Below, piece by piece: positions 45,729 to 54,921 of a stretch of DNA of 64,000 bases. This DNA comes from an uncultured Tenacibaculum sp. (GTDB lineage Bacteria > Bacteroidota > Bacteroidia > Flavobacteriales > Flavobacteriaceae), in assembly GCF_947502995.1 (NCBI RefSeq), contig NZ_CANNBW010000013.1, forward strand, positions 62,001-126,000. Reading direction: 5' to 3'. Under the pieces are notes generated by a model. It saw only the letters and a program-made list of their open reading frames with translations, was not told the origin of the DNA and did no database searches. Positions within the stretch are counted from its first letter, which is position 1. Every line of letters starts with the position of its first letter. The position numbers and the translations under genes were made by a program.

Positions 45729-48700
45729 ATGATGAAAAATTATCAAACTATCAAAAAACTATGTCTAAAAAGCTTGGTTTTATCCATGTTTTTTATTGTC
45801 CAATTATCACATGCCAGAGATATCTACGTTTCTAAGAAAGGAAACGATGCTAATAATGGAAGTTCTAATTCTCCATTTCTAACTATTCAAAAAGCTTCTT
45901 CAGTTGCTCAACCTGGAGATGTTATTATTATTGGAGGAGGTACTTATGAAGAAACCATTAGACCAGCAAGATCAGGAAAAGCAGGTGCTCCAATAATCTA
46001 TTCAGCAAAACAAGGTGAGAAAGTTATTGTATCTGCAATGCAAGCTTTACAAGGTTGGCAAAAAGACAATGGAGTGATTTATAAAATTAAAGTCGATTGG
46101 GATCTTGGTCAAGAGAATTTTGTAATGAATGGTAATACTGCTATGGATTTAGCACGTTGGCCAAACAATACAGACGGAAAGCCTTTTACCTTAAATTCTT
46201 TGAGGAATGATGGCGGAAGTAATAAAAATGTGTCCAATGGTGCGTTTTTAACCTCTTCTAAAATTCCAAATATTAACTGGAAAGGTGGAGCTATTTTCTT
46301 TTATGGTGATCGTCCTGGTTCTGGATGGATTGCTTGGAAAGCTTTTATCACTTCAAGTTCTTCTGGAAGAGTAAATTTCAATTTAGATAAAAATCCAACA
46401 TGGATTAGAACTTTCCATGATCCGGCTAGTAAGGGTGATTTTTATTTAGAAGGAGTAAAAGGTGCTTTAGATTATCAAAATGAATGGTGGTTTAATAGTA
46501 GAACAAAAGAGTTATTTGTGCAAATGCCTAATGGTAGTGCTCCAATTAATGGTAAAGTGCAAATGAGAAAACGTAAAGTAACTATCGATTTAAATCAGAG
46601 AAGTTATATTGAGATTAAAAACTTGGCTGTTTTCGGTGGAGCTATTCTAATGAAATCGAATTCTAATAATAATAAGTTATATGGAGTTTCTTCTTTCTAT
46701 GGAAATCATACACAAGGAGTTTTTAAAGGTTTCAATGCTGGAAAACCTAGTGTAGAAGTAAATGGGAAAAATAATGTGGTAGAAAAATGTGAAATTGCTT
46801 TTAGTGCTGCTACTGGTGTTCGCTTAGGAGGAAACTCTAATAAATTAGTGAACAATTATATTCATGATTTTAATTATTTAGGTTCATACGATGCTCCGTT
46901 GGTTGCAAGAGGTGGAACTGATAATAAAATTTTACGAAACACAATTTTTAATGCAGGTAGAGACGGAATTAATTTTAATGGAAATCGTTGTGAAATTGGT
47001 TACAACGATGTGTCAAGAAGTAATTTAATTAACGACGATTGTGCGCTTTTTTATACAGTTGGAGGTCCGCAAAATACAGAAATTCACCACAACTGGTTTC
47101 ACGATGCAGAGAGTAGAGGAAAGTTAAAAAAGGCAGCAGGAATTTATTTAGATAACGATGCTGAAGCTTTTTCTGTACATCATAATGTAGTTTGGAATGT
47201 TGAATGGACGAATGTTCAAATCAATTGGGATGGTAAAGATCTTGATATTTTCAATAATACATTGGTAAAAGCTAAAGGTGGAACCATGGGAGCTTGGCAT
47301 AAAGCTGGTACTAAATTCACGAATGTTAAAGTATGGAATAATATTACAGATAGAAAAGTAACAGATCAAGCAGGGAATCAAGAAACAGAAGTAACTTGGG
47401 AACCTCAATCTGACAAACAAAATAATTTAATTGATAAGAATTCTTTTGTTAACCATGCGGGTAATAATTTCAAACTTAAAGCCAATTCCAAAGCGGTTGA
47501 TTATGGTAGAGTAATTAACGGAATAACATATGGATATAAAGGAAAAGCTCCTGATGTGGGTGCTTATGAACTTGGTGATAATTGGGTGCCTGGAATTAAT
47601 TGGAATCCTGAATTTGGACCAACAGGTTTAGGTTGTTATGGTTTACCAGGAGAATCTTGTAATAATCCAGATACTGGTGGAGATACTTCTAGACCAGATG
47701 CCAACTTAGAAGATGGTATTTACTATATCGAAAATCCGTACGATAGTAAGAAATTAAATAGTCCTAACGGAAGAACAATTGATTTATCAAATACAGCAGC
47801 AAATAGTGCAAAATGGGAAATTGTAAAATCAGGAAGCTATTATACAATTAAGAACTTAAGAAATAATGAGTATTTCGAAGTGCCATATGCTGCTTGTGAG
47901 AAAAATGATACAACTCAAAATCCGAATCTTAATTTCGGAACTTGGACAGAAGCTACTGCAAATCATCAAAAATGGAGTATTACCAAAGTAGGCGAGGATT
48001 ACTTCCTTGAGCCTTTACACTGTACTAAAGTTGTAGATAGAAACAATGGAAATACAATGCATTTGTGGACTTTCCAAAAAGGAAATAAAAATCAGAATTG
48101 GAAAATCGTAAGTGCAGAAGAAAAGTGTAATTTAAATTCTGAGTTAGTTAATTTAAAAATTTCTAATACTACTGAAACTTCTTTAACATTAGCTTTTGAT
48201 GAAATTAAAAATGTTAGTACGTATGAATTACGTGCTTGGGTAAAAGGACAGTTTACTGGAAATATTAATACTCCGGCTGCTTTAGTGTATAAAGACGGTA
48301 ATTCTTCGCCATTAACTATAAGCGGACTTCAAGCTGGTACACCATATACATTAGTTTTACGTGCAATTTGTGCTTCTGGAGGAACTACAAAATTAGTTCA
48401 AATTGATACAACTACATTAAGAGGAAAAGAAGCATGTAACAATCAAGTTATTATTGAGAATTTTAAAGTGAAAAGCAGTACAAATTCATCTATTACTGTA
48501 ACATTTACAGATTTATTGAATGTAAAAACTTATGAATTAAGAGCTTGGCTAAAAGGACAATTTACTGGAAATATCAACAGCCCAAGAGCTATATCGTATG
48601 AAGGATCTTCTATTCCTGAAATGACTATCGATGGATTACAGCAAGGTGCAGAGTATACTTTAGTCTTACGTGCTATTTGTAATGCGGGAGTAACAACACA

Positions 48701-49004
48701 GTTGATAACATTAAACGGGTTCACGAAGTCTAGTTTTGCAAAAATAAAAGAGAGTAAAGGAAACGAGGTTTTGGTGTATCCTAACCCTTTAAGGTTTGAA
48801 AAGATTACCGTTTCATTTAATAATACAGATAGAGAAGATTCAAGAGTTTTGATTTTTGATACTACAGGAAAAATGATTTTTAATAAAACAACTAAGAATA
48901 ATTCCTTGAATTTAAATAGAAGTGATTTTGGAAGTACAGGGATTTATTTTATTAAAGTAGAACAACACAATAAAACGATAACAAAGAAAGTTATCATTCA
49001 GTAA
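45729..49004 (+). CDS. Secreted right-handed beta-helix protein with ricin-type lectin, two FnIII-like domains and T9SS sorting domain
   Basis: A 1,091-residue exported protein. The signal peptide ends near QLSHA (residue 29). A parallel beta-helix domain (about 30-620) opens with YVSKKGNDANNGSSNSPFLT and contains NKLVNNYIHDFN- and VHHNVVWNV-type coils, the architecture of polysaccharide lyases and related sugar-active enzymes. A ricin-B-like carbohydrate-binding domain (about 660-795, QKW and QNW repeats) and two near-duplicate FnIII-like domains (800-902 and 903-1005) follow. The T9SS domain starts VLVYPNP and ends ITKKVIIQ. Attack on an algal or similar polysaccharide is likely, but the catalytic residues and substrate are not identified. 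Confidence 0.87.
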   Translation: MMKNYQTIKKLCLKSLVLSMFFIVQLSHARDIYVSKKGNDANNGSSNSPFLTIQKASSVAQPGDVIIIGGGTYEETIRPARSGKAGAPIIYSAKQGEKVIVSAMQALQGWQKDNGVIYKIKVDWDLGQENFVMNGNTAMDLARWPNNTDGKPFTLNSLRNDGGSNKNVSNGAFLTSSKIPNINWKGGAIFFYGDRPGSGWIAWKAFITSSSSGRVNFNLDKNPTWIRTFHDPASKGDFYLEGVKGALDYQNEWWFNSRTKELFVQMPNGSAPINGKVQMRKRKVTIDLNQRSYIEIKNLAVFGGAILMKSNSNNNKLYGVSSFYGNHTQGVFKGFNAGKPSVEVNGKNNVVEKCEIAFSAATGVRLGGNSNKLVNNYIHDFNYLGSYDAPLVARGGTDNKILRNTIFNAGRDGINFNGNRCEIGYNDVSRSNLINDDCALFYTVGGPQNTEIHHNWFHDAESRGKLKKAAGIYLDNDAEAFSVHHNVVWNVEWTNVQINWDGKDLDIFNNTLVKAKGGTMGAWHKAGTKFTNVKVWNNITDRKVTDQAGNQETEVTWEPQSDKQNNLIDKNSFVNHAGNNFKLKANSKAVDYGRVINGITYGYKGKAPDVGAYELGDNWVPGINWNPEFGPTGLGCYGLPGESCNNPDTGGDTSRPDANLEDGIYYIENPYDSKKLNSPNGRTIDLSNTAANSAKWEIVKSGSYYTIKNLRNNEYFEVPYAACEKNDTTQNPNLNFGTWTEATANHQKWSITKVGEDYFLEPLHCTKVVDRNNGNTMHLWTFQKGNKNQNWKIVSAEEKCNLNSELVNLKISNTTETSLTLAFDEIKNVSTYELRAWVKGQFTGNINTPAALVYKDGNSSPLTISGLQAGTPYTLVLRAICASGGTTKLVQIDTTTLRGKEACNNQVIIENFKVKSSTNSSITVTFTDLLNVKTYELRAWLKGQFTGNINSPRAISYEGSSIPEMTIDGLQQGAEYTLVLRAICNAGVTTQLITLNGFTKSSFAKIKESKGNEVLVYPNPLRFEKITVSFNNTDREDSRVLIFDTTGKMIFNKTTKNNSLNLNRSDFGSTGIYFIKVEQHNKTITKKVIIQ
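48126..48743 (+). repeat. Tandem FnIII-like coding duplication
   Basis: Two units starting at Cys codons 48126 and 48435 (period 309 bases, 103 codons) share YELRAW(V/L)KGQFTGNIN and YTLVLRAIC. Confidence 0.85.
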
Positions 49005-49042
49005 AAAATCTTAAAAACGGATATTGTAAAATATCGAAACAA

Positions 49043-49072
49043 AAAAAGCTGTCTGAATTCAGACAGCTTTTT
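49043..49072. terminator. Bidirectional terminator between the beta-helix gene and tsf
   Basis: A perfect palindrome (AAAAAGCTGTCTGAA with its complement) gives a 15-bp hairpin with T runs on both strands. Confidence 0.92.
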
Positions 49073-49095
49073 AAATATTATAATTGAAATAAGAA

Positions 49096-50064
49096 TTATC
49101 CTAAAGTAACTCTTACGAAGTTTTTAACTTCTACTTCACCATAAGAAGAAACATATTCAGCAACAGTTTTCTTCTCATCCTTGATGAATTTTTGATCTAA
49201 TAAACACTGCTCTTGATCTAAAGTTGTGTTATCAGAAATAAATCTTTCCATTTTACCTGGTAAGATTTTGTCCCAGATTTTCTCTGGTTTACCTTCAGCT
49301 TTTAACTGCTCTTTAGCGGCTTCTTCAGCGTTAGCTAAAGCTTCGTCTGTTAATTGTAATCTAGAAACGAATTGAGGAACGTTCTTTAAAGTTTTACCTA
49401 AACGTACTAGTTCTTCGTTGTCTTTTACGATAGCAGCGATTCTAGCTTCAGTTTCAGCAGCAACGTACTCAGGAGAGAAATCTTTATAAGATAAAGTTGT
49501 AGCTCCCATAGATGCAGCTTGCATAGCTAAATCTTTAGTTAAATCAGCAGCTTTGTCAACAGTTTGAGTTAAACCAACTAAAGCAGAAATCTTTCCAACG
49601 TGAGTATAAGAACCTACATAAGGAGCTTCAACTCTTTCGAAAGAAGGGATCTCGATTTTCTCACCGATTACACCAGTTTGCTCGATTAATTTTTCAGCAA
49701 CAGTAACTCCACTTTCGAATTCAGCAGCTAAGAAATCTTCTTTGTTAGAATAGTTGATAGCGATATCAACGAATTGCTGAGCTAATTCTTTATATGTGTC
49801 ATTTTTAGCAACAAAATCAGTTTCACAAGCTAATACGATAGCAACACCGTAAGTATTGTCGTCACTGATTTTAGCGATAGCTACACCTTCAGAAGAATCA
49901 CGATCTGCTCTTTTAGCAGCGATCTTTTGACCTTTTTTACGTAAGATTTCAATAGCTTTATCAAAGTTACCCTCTGCTTCAACTAAAGCGTTCTTACAGT
50001 CCATCATTCCTGCACCTGTAGTCTCTCTTAATTTTTTTACGTCTGCAGCGCTAATTTTTGACAT
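49096..50064 (-). CDS. tsf: Elongation factor Ts
   Basis: The guanine-nucleotide exchange factor for EF-Tu. It shows the N-terminal UBA-like domain with VKKLRETTGAGMMDCKNAL (about 8-26), the core entry VALACETDFVAKND-like segment (IVLACETDFVAKND, about 78-91) and a second dimerisation-like half. At 322 residues it is longer than the E. coli protein but normal for Bacteroidota. It lies 82 bases after rpsB with a hairpin between. Confidence 0.97.
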   Translation of the reverse strand: MSKISAADVKKLRETTGAGMMDCKNALVEAEGNFDKAIEILRKKGQKIAAKRADRDSSEGVAIAKISDDNTYGVAIVLACETDFVAKNDTYKELAQQFVDIAINYSNKEDFLAAEFESGVTVAEKLIEQTGVIGEKIEIPSFERVEAPYVGSYTHVGKISALVGLTQTVDKAADLTKDLAMQAASMGATTLSYKDFSPEYVAAETEARIAAIVKDNEELVRLGKTLKNVPQFVSRLQLTDEALANAEEAAKEQLKAEGKPEKIWDKILPGKMERFISDNTTLDQEQCLLDQKFIKDEKKTVAEYVSSYGEVEVKNFVRVTLG

Positions 50065-50114
50065 TTTGTTTGTTTTTTAAGGTTGTATTTAATTGTACAA
50101 TGATAAAATAAATT

Positions 50115-50140
50115 AAAGGTTTCAATGTAATGAAACCTTT
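50115..50140 (-). terminator. Hairpin between rpsB and tsf, possible attenuator
   Basis: AAAGGTTTCA pairs with TGAAACCTTT (50115-50124 with 50131-50140) around a 6-base loop. The U tract that follows on the minus strand is interrupted, so partial termination or mRNA end protection is likely. Confidence 0.5.
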
Positions 50141-50146
50141 AAATAT

Positions 50147-50908
50147 TTATTTTGCCTCTTCAGTTTTTACTTCTTCAGCTTTTTTACTTTCAGTCTCTTT
50201 TTCTGTTTTAGCTTTTTCTTTGTCAGCTTTTCTATCAGCTAAACCTTCAGAAATAGCTTCAGTAACATAAGATAAAACTTTATCAATAGACTTAGAAGCA
50301 TCATCATTTGCTGGGATTACGAAATCGATCGGTCTTGGATCAGAATTTGTATCAACCATTGCAAAGATTGGAATGTTTAATTTTTGAGCTTCAGCAATTG
50401 CAATGTGCTCTTTCTTTACGTCAATTACAAATAAAGCACCTGGTAAACGTGTCATATCAGCAATAGAACCTAAATTCTTTTCTAATTTTTCACGTTGACG
50501 GTTAATTTGTAATTTCTCTCTTTTAGATAAAGCGTCGAAAGAACCATCTTGCTTCATTCTATCAATAGCAGCCATTTTCTTTACAGCTTTACGGATAGTA
50601 ACGAAGTTAGTTAACATACCACCTGGCCATCTTTCAGTGATGTAAGGCATGTTCACAGATTTAGACTTTTCAGCTACGATATCTTTGGCTTGTTTCTTAG
50701 TCGCTACGAATAAAATCTTACGACCAGAGTTAGCGATCTTTTTTAAAGCTTCTTTAGCTTCGTCGATCTTAGCTGAAGTTTTATATAAATCAATAATGTG
50801 AACACCATTACGCTCAGTGTAAATATAAGGTGCCATGTTTGGATTCCACTTTCTAGTTAAGTGACCGAAGTGTACTCCATTTTCTAATAATTCTTGAATG
50901 TTTGCCAT
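50147..50908 (-). CDS. rpsB: Small ribosomal subunit protein uS2
   Basis: A 30S protein of 253 residues. It has the family start VHFGHLTRKWNPNMAPYIYTERNGVHIIDL, the stretch ERWPGGMLTNFVTIRKAV, and VDTNSDPRPIDFVIPANDDA. The last ~30 residues are a charged Lys/Glu tail common in Bacteroidota. Part of rplM-rpsI-rpsB-tsf. Confidence 0.97.
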   Translation of the reverse strand: MANIQELLENGVHFGHLTRKWNPNMAPYIYTERNGVHIIDLYKTSAKIDEAKEALKKIANSGRKILFVATKKQAKDIVAEKSKSVNMPYITERWPGGMLTNFVTIRKAVKKMAAIDRMKQDGSFDALSKREKLQINRQREKLEKNLGSIADMTRLPGALFVIDVKKEHIAIAEAQKLNIPIFAMVDTNSDPRPIDFVIPANDDASKSIDKVLSYVTEAISEGLADRKADKEKAKTEKETESKKAEEVKTEEAK

Positions 50909-51026
50909 TTTAATAAATGTGTTTACGTTCTGTTTTCACAATAGTACAGTAGTTTTACGTCTGAACTATTTAGATACTAAACTGTTGATAAAAAAATATT
51001 TTTTGAAAAACAGTTCCAATAAACGA

Positions 51027-51413
51027 TTAACGTTTAGAGAACTGGAATTTCTTACGTGCTTTCTTCTGACCGAATTTCTTACGCTCAACCATTCTTGGAT
51101 CACGAGTTAATAATCCTTCTGGTTTTAATACTGCTTTGTGTTCTTCGTTAATTGAAACTAAAGCTCTAGTAATAGCTAAACGGATAGCTTCAGCTTGTCC
51201 AGTTACACCACCACCGTATACGTTTACTTTAATATCGTAAGCCTCTAAGTTTTCAGTTAACATTAAAGGTTGTCTTACTTTATATTGTAAAGTAGGAGTA
51301 GTAAAGTAATTAGTTAATTCTCTTTTGTTGATTGTAATGTCTCCTTTACCTTGAGAAACATATACACGAGCAACAGCTGTTTTTCTTCTACCTATTTTGT
51401 GAACTGTTTCCAT
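51027..51413 (-). CDS. rpsI: Small ribosomal subunit protein uS9
   Basis: A 128-residue 30S protein with IGRRKTAVARVYV at the start, VNVYGGGVTGQAEAIRLAITRAL in the middle and the basic C-terminal tail VERKKFGQKKARKKFQFSKR that reaches the P site. Its ATG overlaps the rplM stop by one base (TAATG), so the pair is translationally coupled. Confidence 0.97.
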   Translation of the reverse strand: METVHKIGRRKTAVARVYVSQGKGDITINKRELTNYFTTPTLQYKVRQPLMLTENLEAYDIKVNVYGGGVTGQAEAIRLAITRALVSINEEHKAVLKPEGLLTRDPRMVERKKFGQKKARKKFQFSKR

Positions 51414-51868
51414 TATTTAAGATCGTTAAGGTTAATAGATTTTGGTTTTTGAGCTTCTTGAGCGTGCTCAGTACCAGCATATACATATAAATTTCTAAAT
51501 AAAGCGCTACCTAATTTGTTTTTTGGTAACATTCCTTTAACTGCTTTTTCTACTAATCTAGCAGGGTTCTTATCGAACACTTCTTGAGCAGTTAACGATC
51601 TTTGTCCACCTGGGTAACCAGTGTGACGGATGTAAGTTTTGTTATTCCACTTACTTCCAGTTAAATTAACTTTTTCAGCATTGATAATCACAACATTATC
51701 ACCACAATCTACGTGAGGTGTATAATTTGGCTTGTGTTTACCTCTAATAAGTTTTGCAACTTTAGAAGCTAAACGACCTAATGATTGCCCGTCCGCATCA
51801 ACAACAACCCACTCTTTGTTTACAGTTGCTTTGTTAGCCGATACTGTTTTGTAACTTAATGTGTTCAT
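51413..51868 (-). CDS. rplM: Large ribosomal subunit protein uL13
   Basis: A 50S protein of 151 residues with VVDADGQSLGRLASKVAKLIRGKHKPNYTPHVDCGDNVVIINAEKV, KTYIRHTGYPGG and GMLPKNKLG, all diagnostic. It is the first gene of the ribosomal unit, about 50 bases behind a near-consensus promoter. Confidence 0.97.
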   Translation of the reverse strand: MNTLSYKTVSANKATVNKEWVVVDADGQSLGRLASKVAKLIRGKHKPNYTPHVDCGDNVVIINAEKVNLTGSKWNNKTYIRHTGYPGGQRSLTAQEVFDKNPARLVEKAVKGMLPKNKLGSALFRNLYVYAGTEHAQEAQKPKSINLNDLK

Positions 51869-51926
51869 ACACGATTTAGTTTTTGTCTATTAATAAATTA
51901 TATAACTTTTCCTTAAAAAAGGAGTG

Positions 51927-51957
51927 CAAATTTACAAATATTTATTTTACTGACAAA
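51927..51957 (-). promoter_or_regulatory. Promoter of the rplM-rpsI-rpsB-tsf unit
   Basis: On the minus strand, TTTG (51957-51954) and TAAATTTG (51934-51927) are exactly 19 bases apart, and GCAC follows. This is the best promoter match in the window. The ~50-base leader contains CCTTTTTTAAGG, a small possible hairpin. Confidence 0.82.
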
Positions 51958-52008
51958 TAGGAAGTTGGTTTAATTTTATTTAAGAATCTCAAAATGCGAA
52001 TTAACATA

Positions 52009-52036
52009 TTGTTAAGAGATTTCTAGTATACTTTTG
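52009..52036 (+). promoter_or_regulatory. Promoter candidate of the DUF5916 gene
   Basis: TTG (52009-52011) and TACTTTTG (52029-52036) are 17 bases apart, slightly short of the usual 19. The ATG at 52059 lies 22 bases downstream. Confidence 0.5.
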
Positions 52037-52058
52037 CGACAACGATTCAAAACTAAAA

Positions 52059-54668
52059 ATGAAGGTAAGAACATTACTGTTTATTTTTTCTGTTTTTTGT
52101 TCACTATTGGGATGGGGGCAAAGTTTAGAAAAGAAAATATATACAACTAAAAAGACTGATAAAGAACTTACAATTGATGGAAAATTAGATGATCCTGCTT
52201 GGGAAGCTGTTCCTTGGGGAGGTGATTTTTTTCAAAAAGATCCAGAAGAAGGAGTTGCTCCTGCTTTTCAAACTAAGTTTAAAATTCTTTATGATACAAA
52301 GTATCTTTACATAGCAATTAGAGCATTTGATGATTCACCTGAAGAAATTGAAGCTCGTTTAACTCGTCGTGATGGTTTTGCGGGTGATCGCGTAAATGTG
52401 ATTATAGATAGTTATCATGACAAAAGAACTGCTTTTGTTTTTACAGTTACAGCTGCTGGGGTAAAAGGAGAAGAGTTTGTGACTCAAAATGGTCAAAATT
52501 GGGATGAAAGTTGGAATCCTGTTTGGTATACAGATGCTGTTATTGATGATAAAGGTTGGACGGGAGAGATGAAAATTCCATTTAGTCAATTGCGTTTTGG
52601 TAAAGCAAAAGAGCAAATTTGGGGGTTAAATTTTAATCGTACAATCTTTAGAAAAAACGAAAGGTCGCTCTGGCAAAGAATACCAAATGATATTTCTGGT
52701 TTTATCAGTGAAGCAGGGGAATTACACGGGTTAATTGATTTAAAATCACAAAAGCAATTAGAGATTCAGCCATTCACCGTAATGTCTTATGAGACTTTTG
52801 AAAAAGAACCAGGAAATCCGTTTAGAGATGGTGATAATTTTAGAGTTAATGGTGGGTTAGATGCTAAAATTGGAGTAACAAATGATCTTACTTTAGATGT
52901 AACAATAAATCCAGATTTTGGTCAAGTTGAAGCCGATCCAGGGAATATTGTGTTAGATGGTTTTGACGATGTTTTCTTCCGTGAACAAAGACCATTCTTC
53001 GTAGAAAATAAAAATATTTTTGATTTTAGGGTTGGAGGACAAGATAATGTGTTCTACAGTAGAAGAATTGGAAGAAGTCCACAAACTTCTGCCGATTCTA
53101 ATGATGGAGAATTTGTAGATGCGCCAATTAATAGTTCTATAATTGCTGCTGCTAAGTTTTCTGGTAAAACAAGAGATGGTTGGTCTATTGGTGTTTTAGA
53201 AACTGTAACGGATAATGAGTATGCGGAGATTGATAATAATGGAGATAGAAGAGAAGTTTTAGTTGAACCATTAACAAATTATTTTGTAACAAGAGTTCAA
53301 AAGGATTTTAACGATAGGAAATCTTTTATCGGTGGTATTTTTACAGCTACAAATAGAGATTTACAATCGATTAATACACTTCATAAATCAGCGTATTCTG
53401 GTGGTTTAGATTTTAGACACGAATGGAAAAATAGAGATTATTTTATTCAAGGTAATTTCTCTATGAGTCACGTTTCAGGAAGTAAAGAAGCTATTCAAAG
53501 AACGCAGGAATCTATTCGTCATTTATTTCAACGAGTAGATGCTAGTCATTTAAGAGTAGATCCAAATAGAACTTCTTTAACTGGAACAGGAGGGCGAGTT
53601 TTTGGAGGTAAAAGAGGAGGAGGAAATTGGCGTTTCTTTTTAGGAGCCAATTGGAAATCTCCAGAGTTTGAATTGAATGATGTAGGTTTTTTACGTCAAA
53701 CAGATCAAATATGGCAATTTGGTAACATTGAGTATTTATGGCAAAACCCAACAAAAATATACAGACGAGCTTCTGCAAGAGTTGTGTTAAGAAGTATGTA
53801 TGATTTTGCTGGGAATTTTAACAGAATTGAATACGAAACTAGAGGGAATATTAATTGGGATAATAATTGGGGAACGGAAGGAAGAATTGGTTATCGCCCT
53901 AGATCTATTCAGAATTCATTTTTAAGAGGAGGTCCACGCTGGAGAAATTCAGAAGAAGTGTATTATAATTTTGCAATTGGGTCAGATTCTAGTAAAAAGT
54001 TCAACTTCTCTATTGGTTATGCGAATAATTATGGAACAGACGATAGTTTTAATGTGAAAAACTACGATTTAAACCTTAATTACCAACCATTGGATGCTTT
54101 AAGTGTTTCTTTGAGTACAAGTTTTCGAGAAAATATAAATAAAACACAATATGTTTCTGAAGAATTAAATGGAGCTACACCAAGATATGTTTTAGGAGAA
54201 ATAGATAATAATAATTTGTCCTTTACATTTAGAGCAAATTATAGTATTAATCCTAATTTGTCAATTCAGTATTATGGACAGCCATTTATAGCTAGAGGAA
54301 GATACAGTAATTTCAATTATGTATCAAATTCTTTATCTGAAGACATCGGAGGAAGAGTTGTTTTTCTAGATGAAAATCAAGTGAATTTTGATGCAAATGA
54401 TGAAGTTTTCAGGATTGATGAAAATTTAGATGGAATTACAGATTATGAATTTTCTAATCCAGATTTTTCTTTTGCTCAATTTCGATCTAATTTAGTAATG
54501 CGTTGGGAATATACTCCTGGCTCTGAGTTTTTCTTTGTTTGGTCGCAAGGAACTACTGGAAGTCAAGATCCAGATCGATCTTTATTAGGAGGATTAAATA
54601 ATCAAATTTTAGAACAAGAATTAGAAAATATATTTTTAATTAAATTCACTTATCGATTCTTGAAATAA
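52059..54668 (+). CDS. DUF5916 outer-membrane protein with CBM9-like N-terminal domain
   Basis: An 869-residue exported protein. The signal peptide ends near GWGQ (residue 21). A carbohydrate-binding family 9-like beta-sandwich (about 30-215) starts LTIDGKLDDPAWEAVPWGGDF and includes RDGFAGDRVNVIIDSYHD and WTGEMKIPFSQLRFG. The rest is a DUF5916 region with VTINPDFGQVEADPGNIVLDGF and REQRPFFVENKNIF, followed by a long barrel ending in an aromatic-rich strand FLIKFTYRFLK. The family is abundant in Bacteroidota, and its ligand or role is not established. It is a single gene with its own promoter and terminator. Confidence 0.88.
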   Translation: MKVRTLLFIFSVFCSLLGWGQSLEKKIYTTKKTDKELTIDGKLDDPAWEAVPWGGDFFQKDPEEGVAPAFQTKFKILYDTKYLYIAIRAFDDSPEEIEARLTRRDGFAGDRVNVIIDSYHDKRTAFVFTVTAAGVKGEEFVTQNGQNWDESWNPVWYTDAVIDDKGWTGEMKIPFSQLRFGKAKEQIWGLNFNRTIFRKNERSLWQRIPNDISGFISEAGELHGLIDLKSQKQLEIQPFTVMSYETFEKEPGNPFRDGDNFRVNGGLDAKIGVTNDLTLDVTINPDFGQVEADPGNIVLDGFDDVFFREQRPFFVENKNIFDFRVGGQDNVFYSRRIGRSPQTSADSNDGEFVDAPINSSIIAAAKFSGKTRDGWSIGVLETVTDNEYAEIDNNGDRREVLVEPLTNYFVTRVQKDFNDRKSFIGGIFTATNRDLQSINTLHKSAYSGGLDFRHEWKNRDYFIQGNFSMSHVSGSKEAIQRTQESIRHLFQRVDASHLRVDPNRTSLTGTGGRVFGGKRGGGNWRFFLGANWKSPEFELNDVGFLRQTDQIWQFGNIEYLWQNPTKIYRRASARVVLRSMYDFAGNFNRIEYETRGNINWDNNWGTEGRIGYRPRSIQNSFLRGGPRWRNSEEVYYNFAIGSDSSKKFNFSIGYANNYGTDDSFNVKNYDLNLNYQPLDALSVSLSTSFRENINKTQYVSEELNGATPRYVLGEIDNNNLSFTFRANYSINPNLSIQYYGQPFIARGRYSNFNYVSNSLSEDIGGRVVFLDENQVNFDANDEVFRIDENLDGITDYEFSNPDFSFAQFRSNLVMRWEYTPGSEFFFVWSQGTTGSQDPDRSLLGGLNNQILEQELENIFLIKFTYRFLK

Positions 54669-54686
54669 GAATAAAGCTTTTAAAAT

Positions 54687-54726
54687 AAACAAATCAGTCA
54701 GAGTATCACTCTAGCTGATTTGTTTT
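54687..54726 (+). terminator. Intrinsic terminator of the DUF5916 gene
   Basis: AAACAAATCAG pairs with CTGATTTGTTT, with a further AGAGT/ACTCT pairing inside, followed by TTTT. Confidence 0.85.
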
Positions 54727-54872
54727 ATACTAGTTTGTGAATTCCGATACTAGTAGAATTATTAACTAATTGAAAAATCTTTGAGTTTACGTTAGTGAAG
54801 GGTTTAAGTCTTGATAAGATTCCTGTGTTTGATTTCTATTGTTGTTATAAAATACAGAATATAAAAGCATAA

Positions 54873-54900
54873 AAAAACCACCTACATTTAGGTGGTTTTT
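54873..54900 (-). terminator. Intrinsic terminator of the OmpA-family gene
   Basis: AAAAACCACCT (54873-54883) pairs with AGGTGGTTTTT (54890-54900) about 20 bases past the OmpA-family stop. T runs are present on both strands. Confidence 0.88.
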
Positions 54901-54921
54901 AAATTTTGTAAAGTGAAAAGA

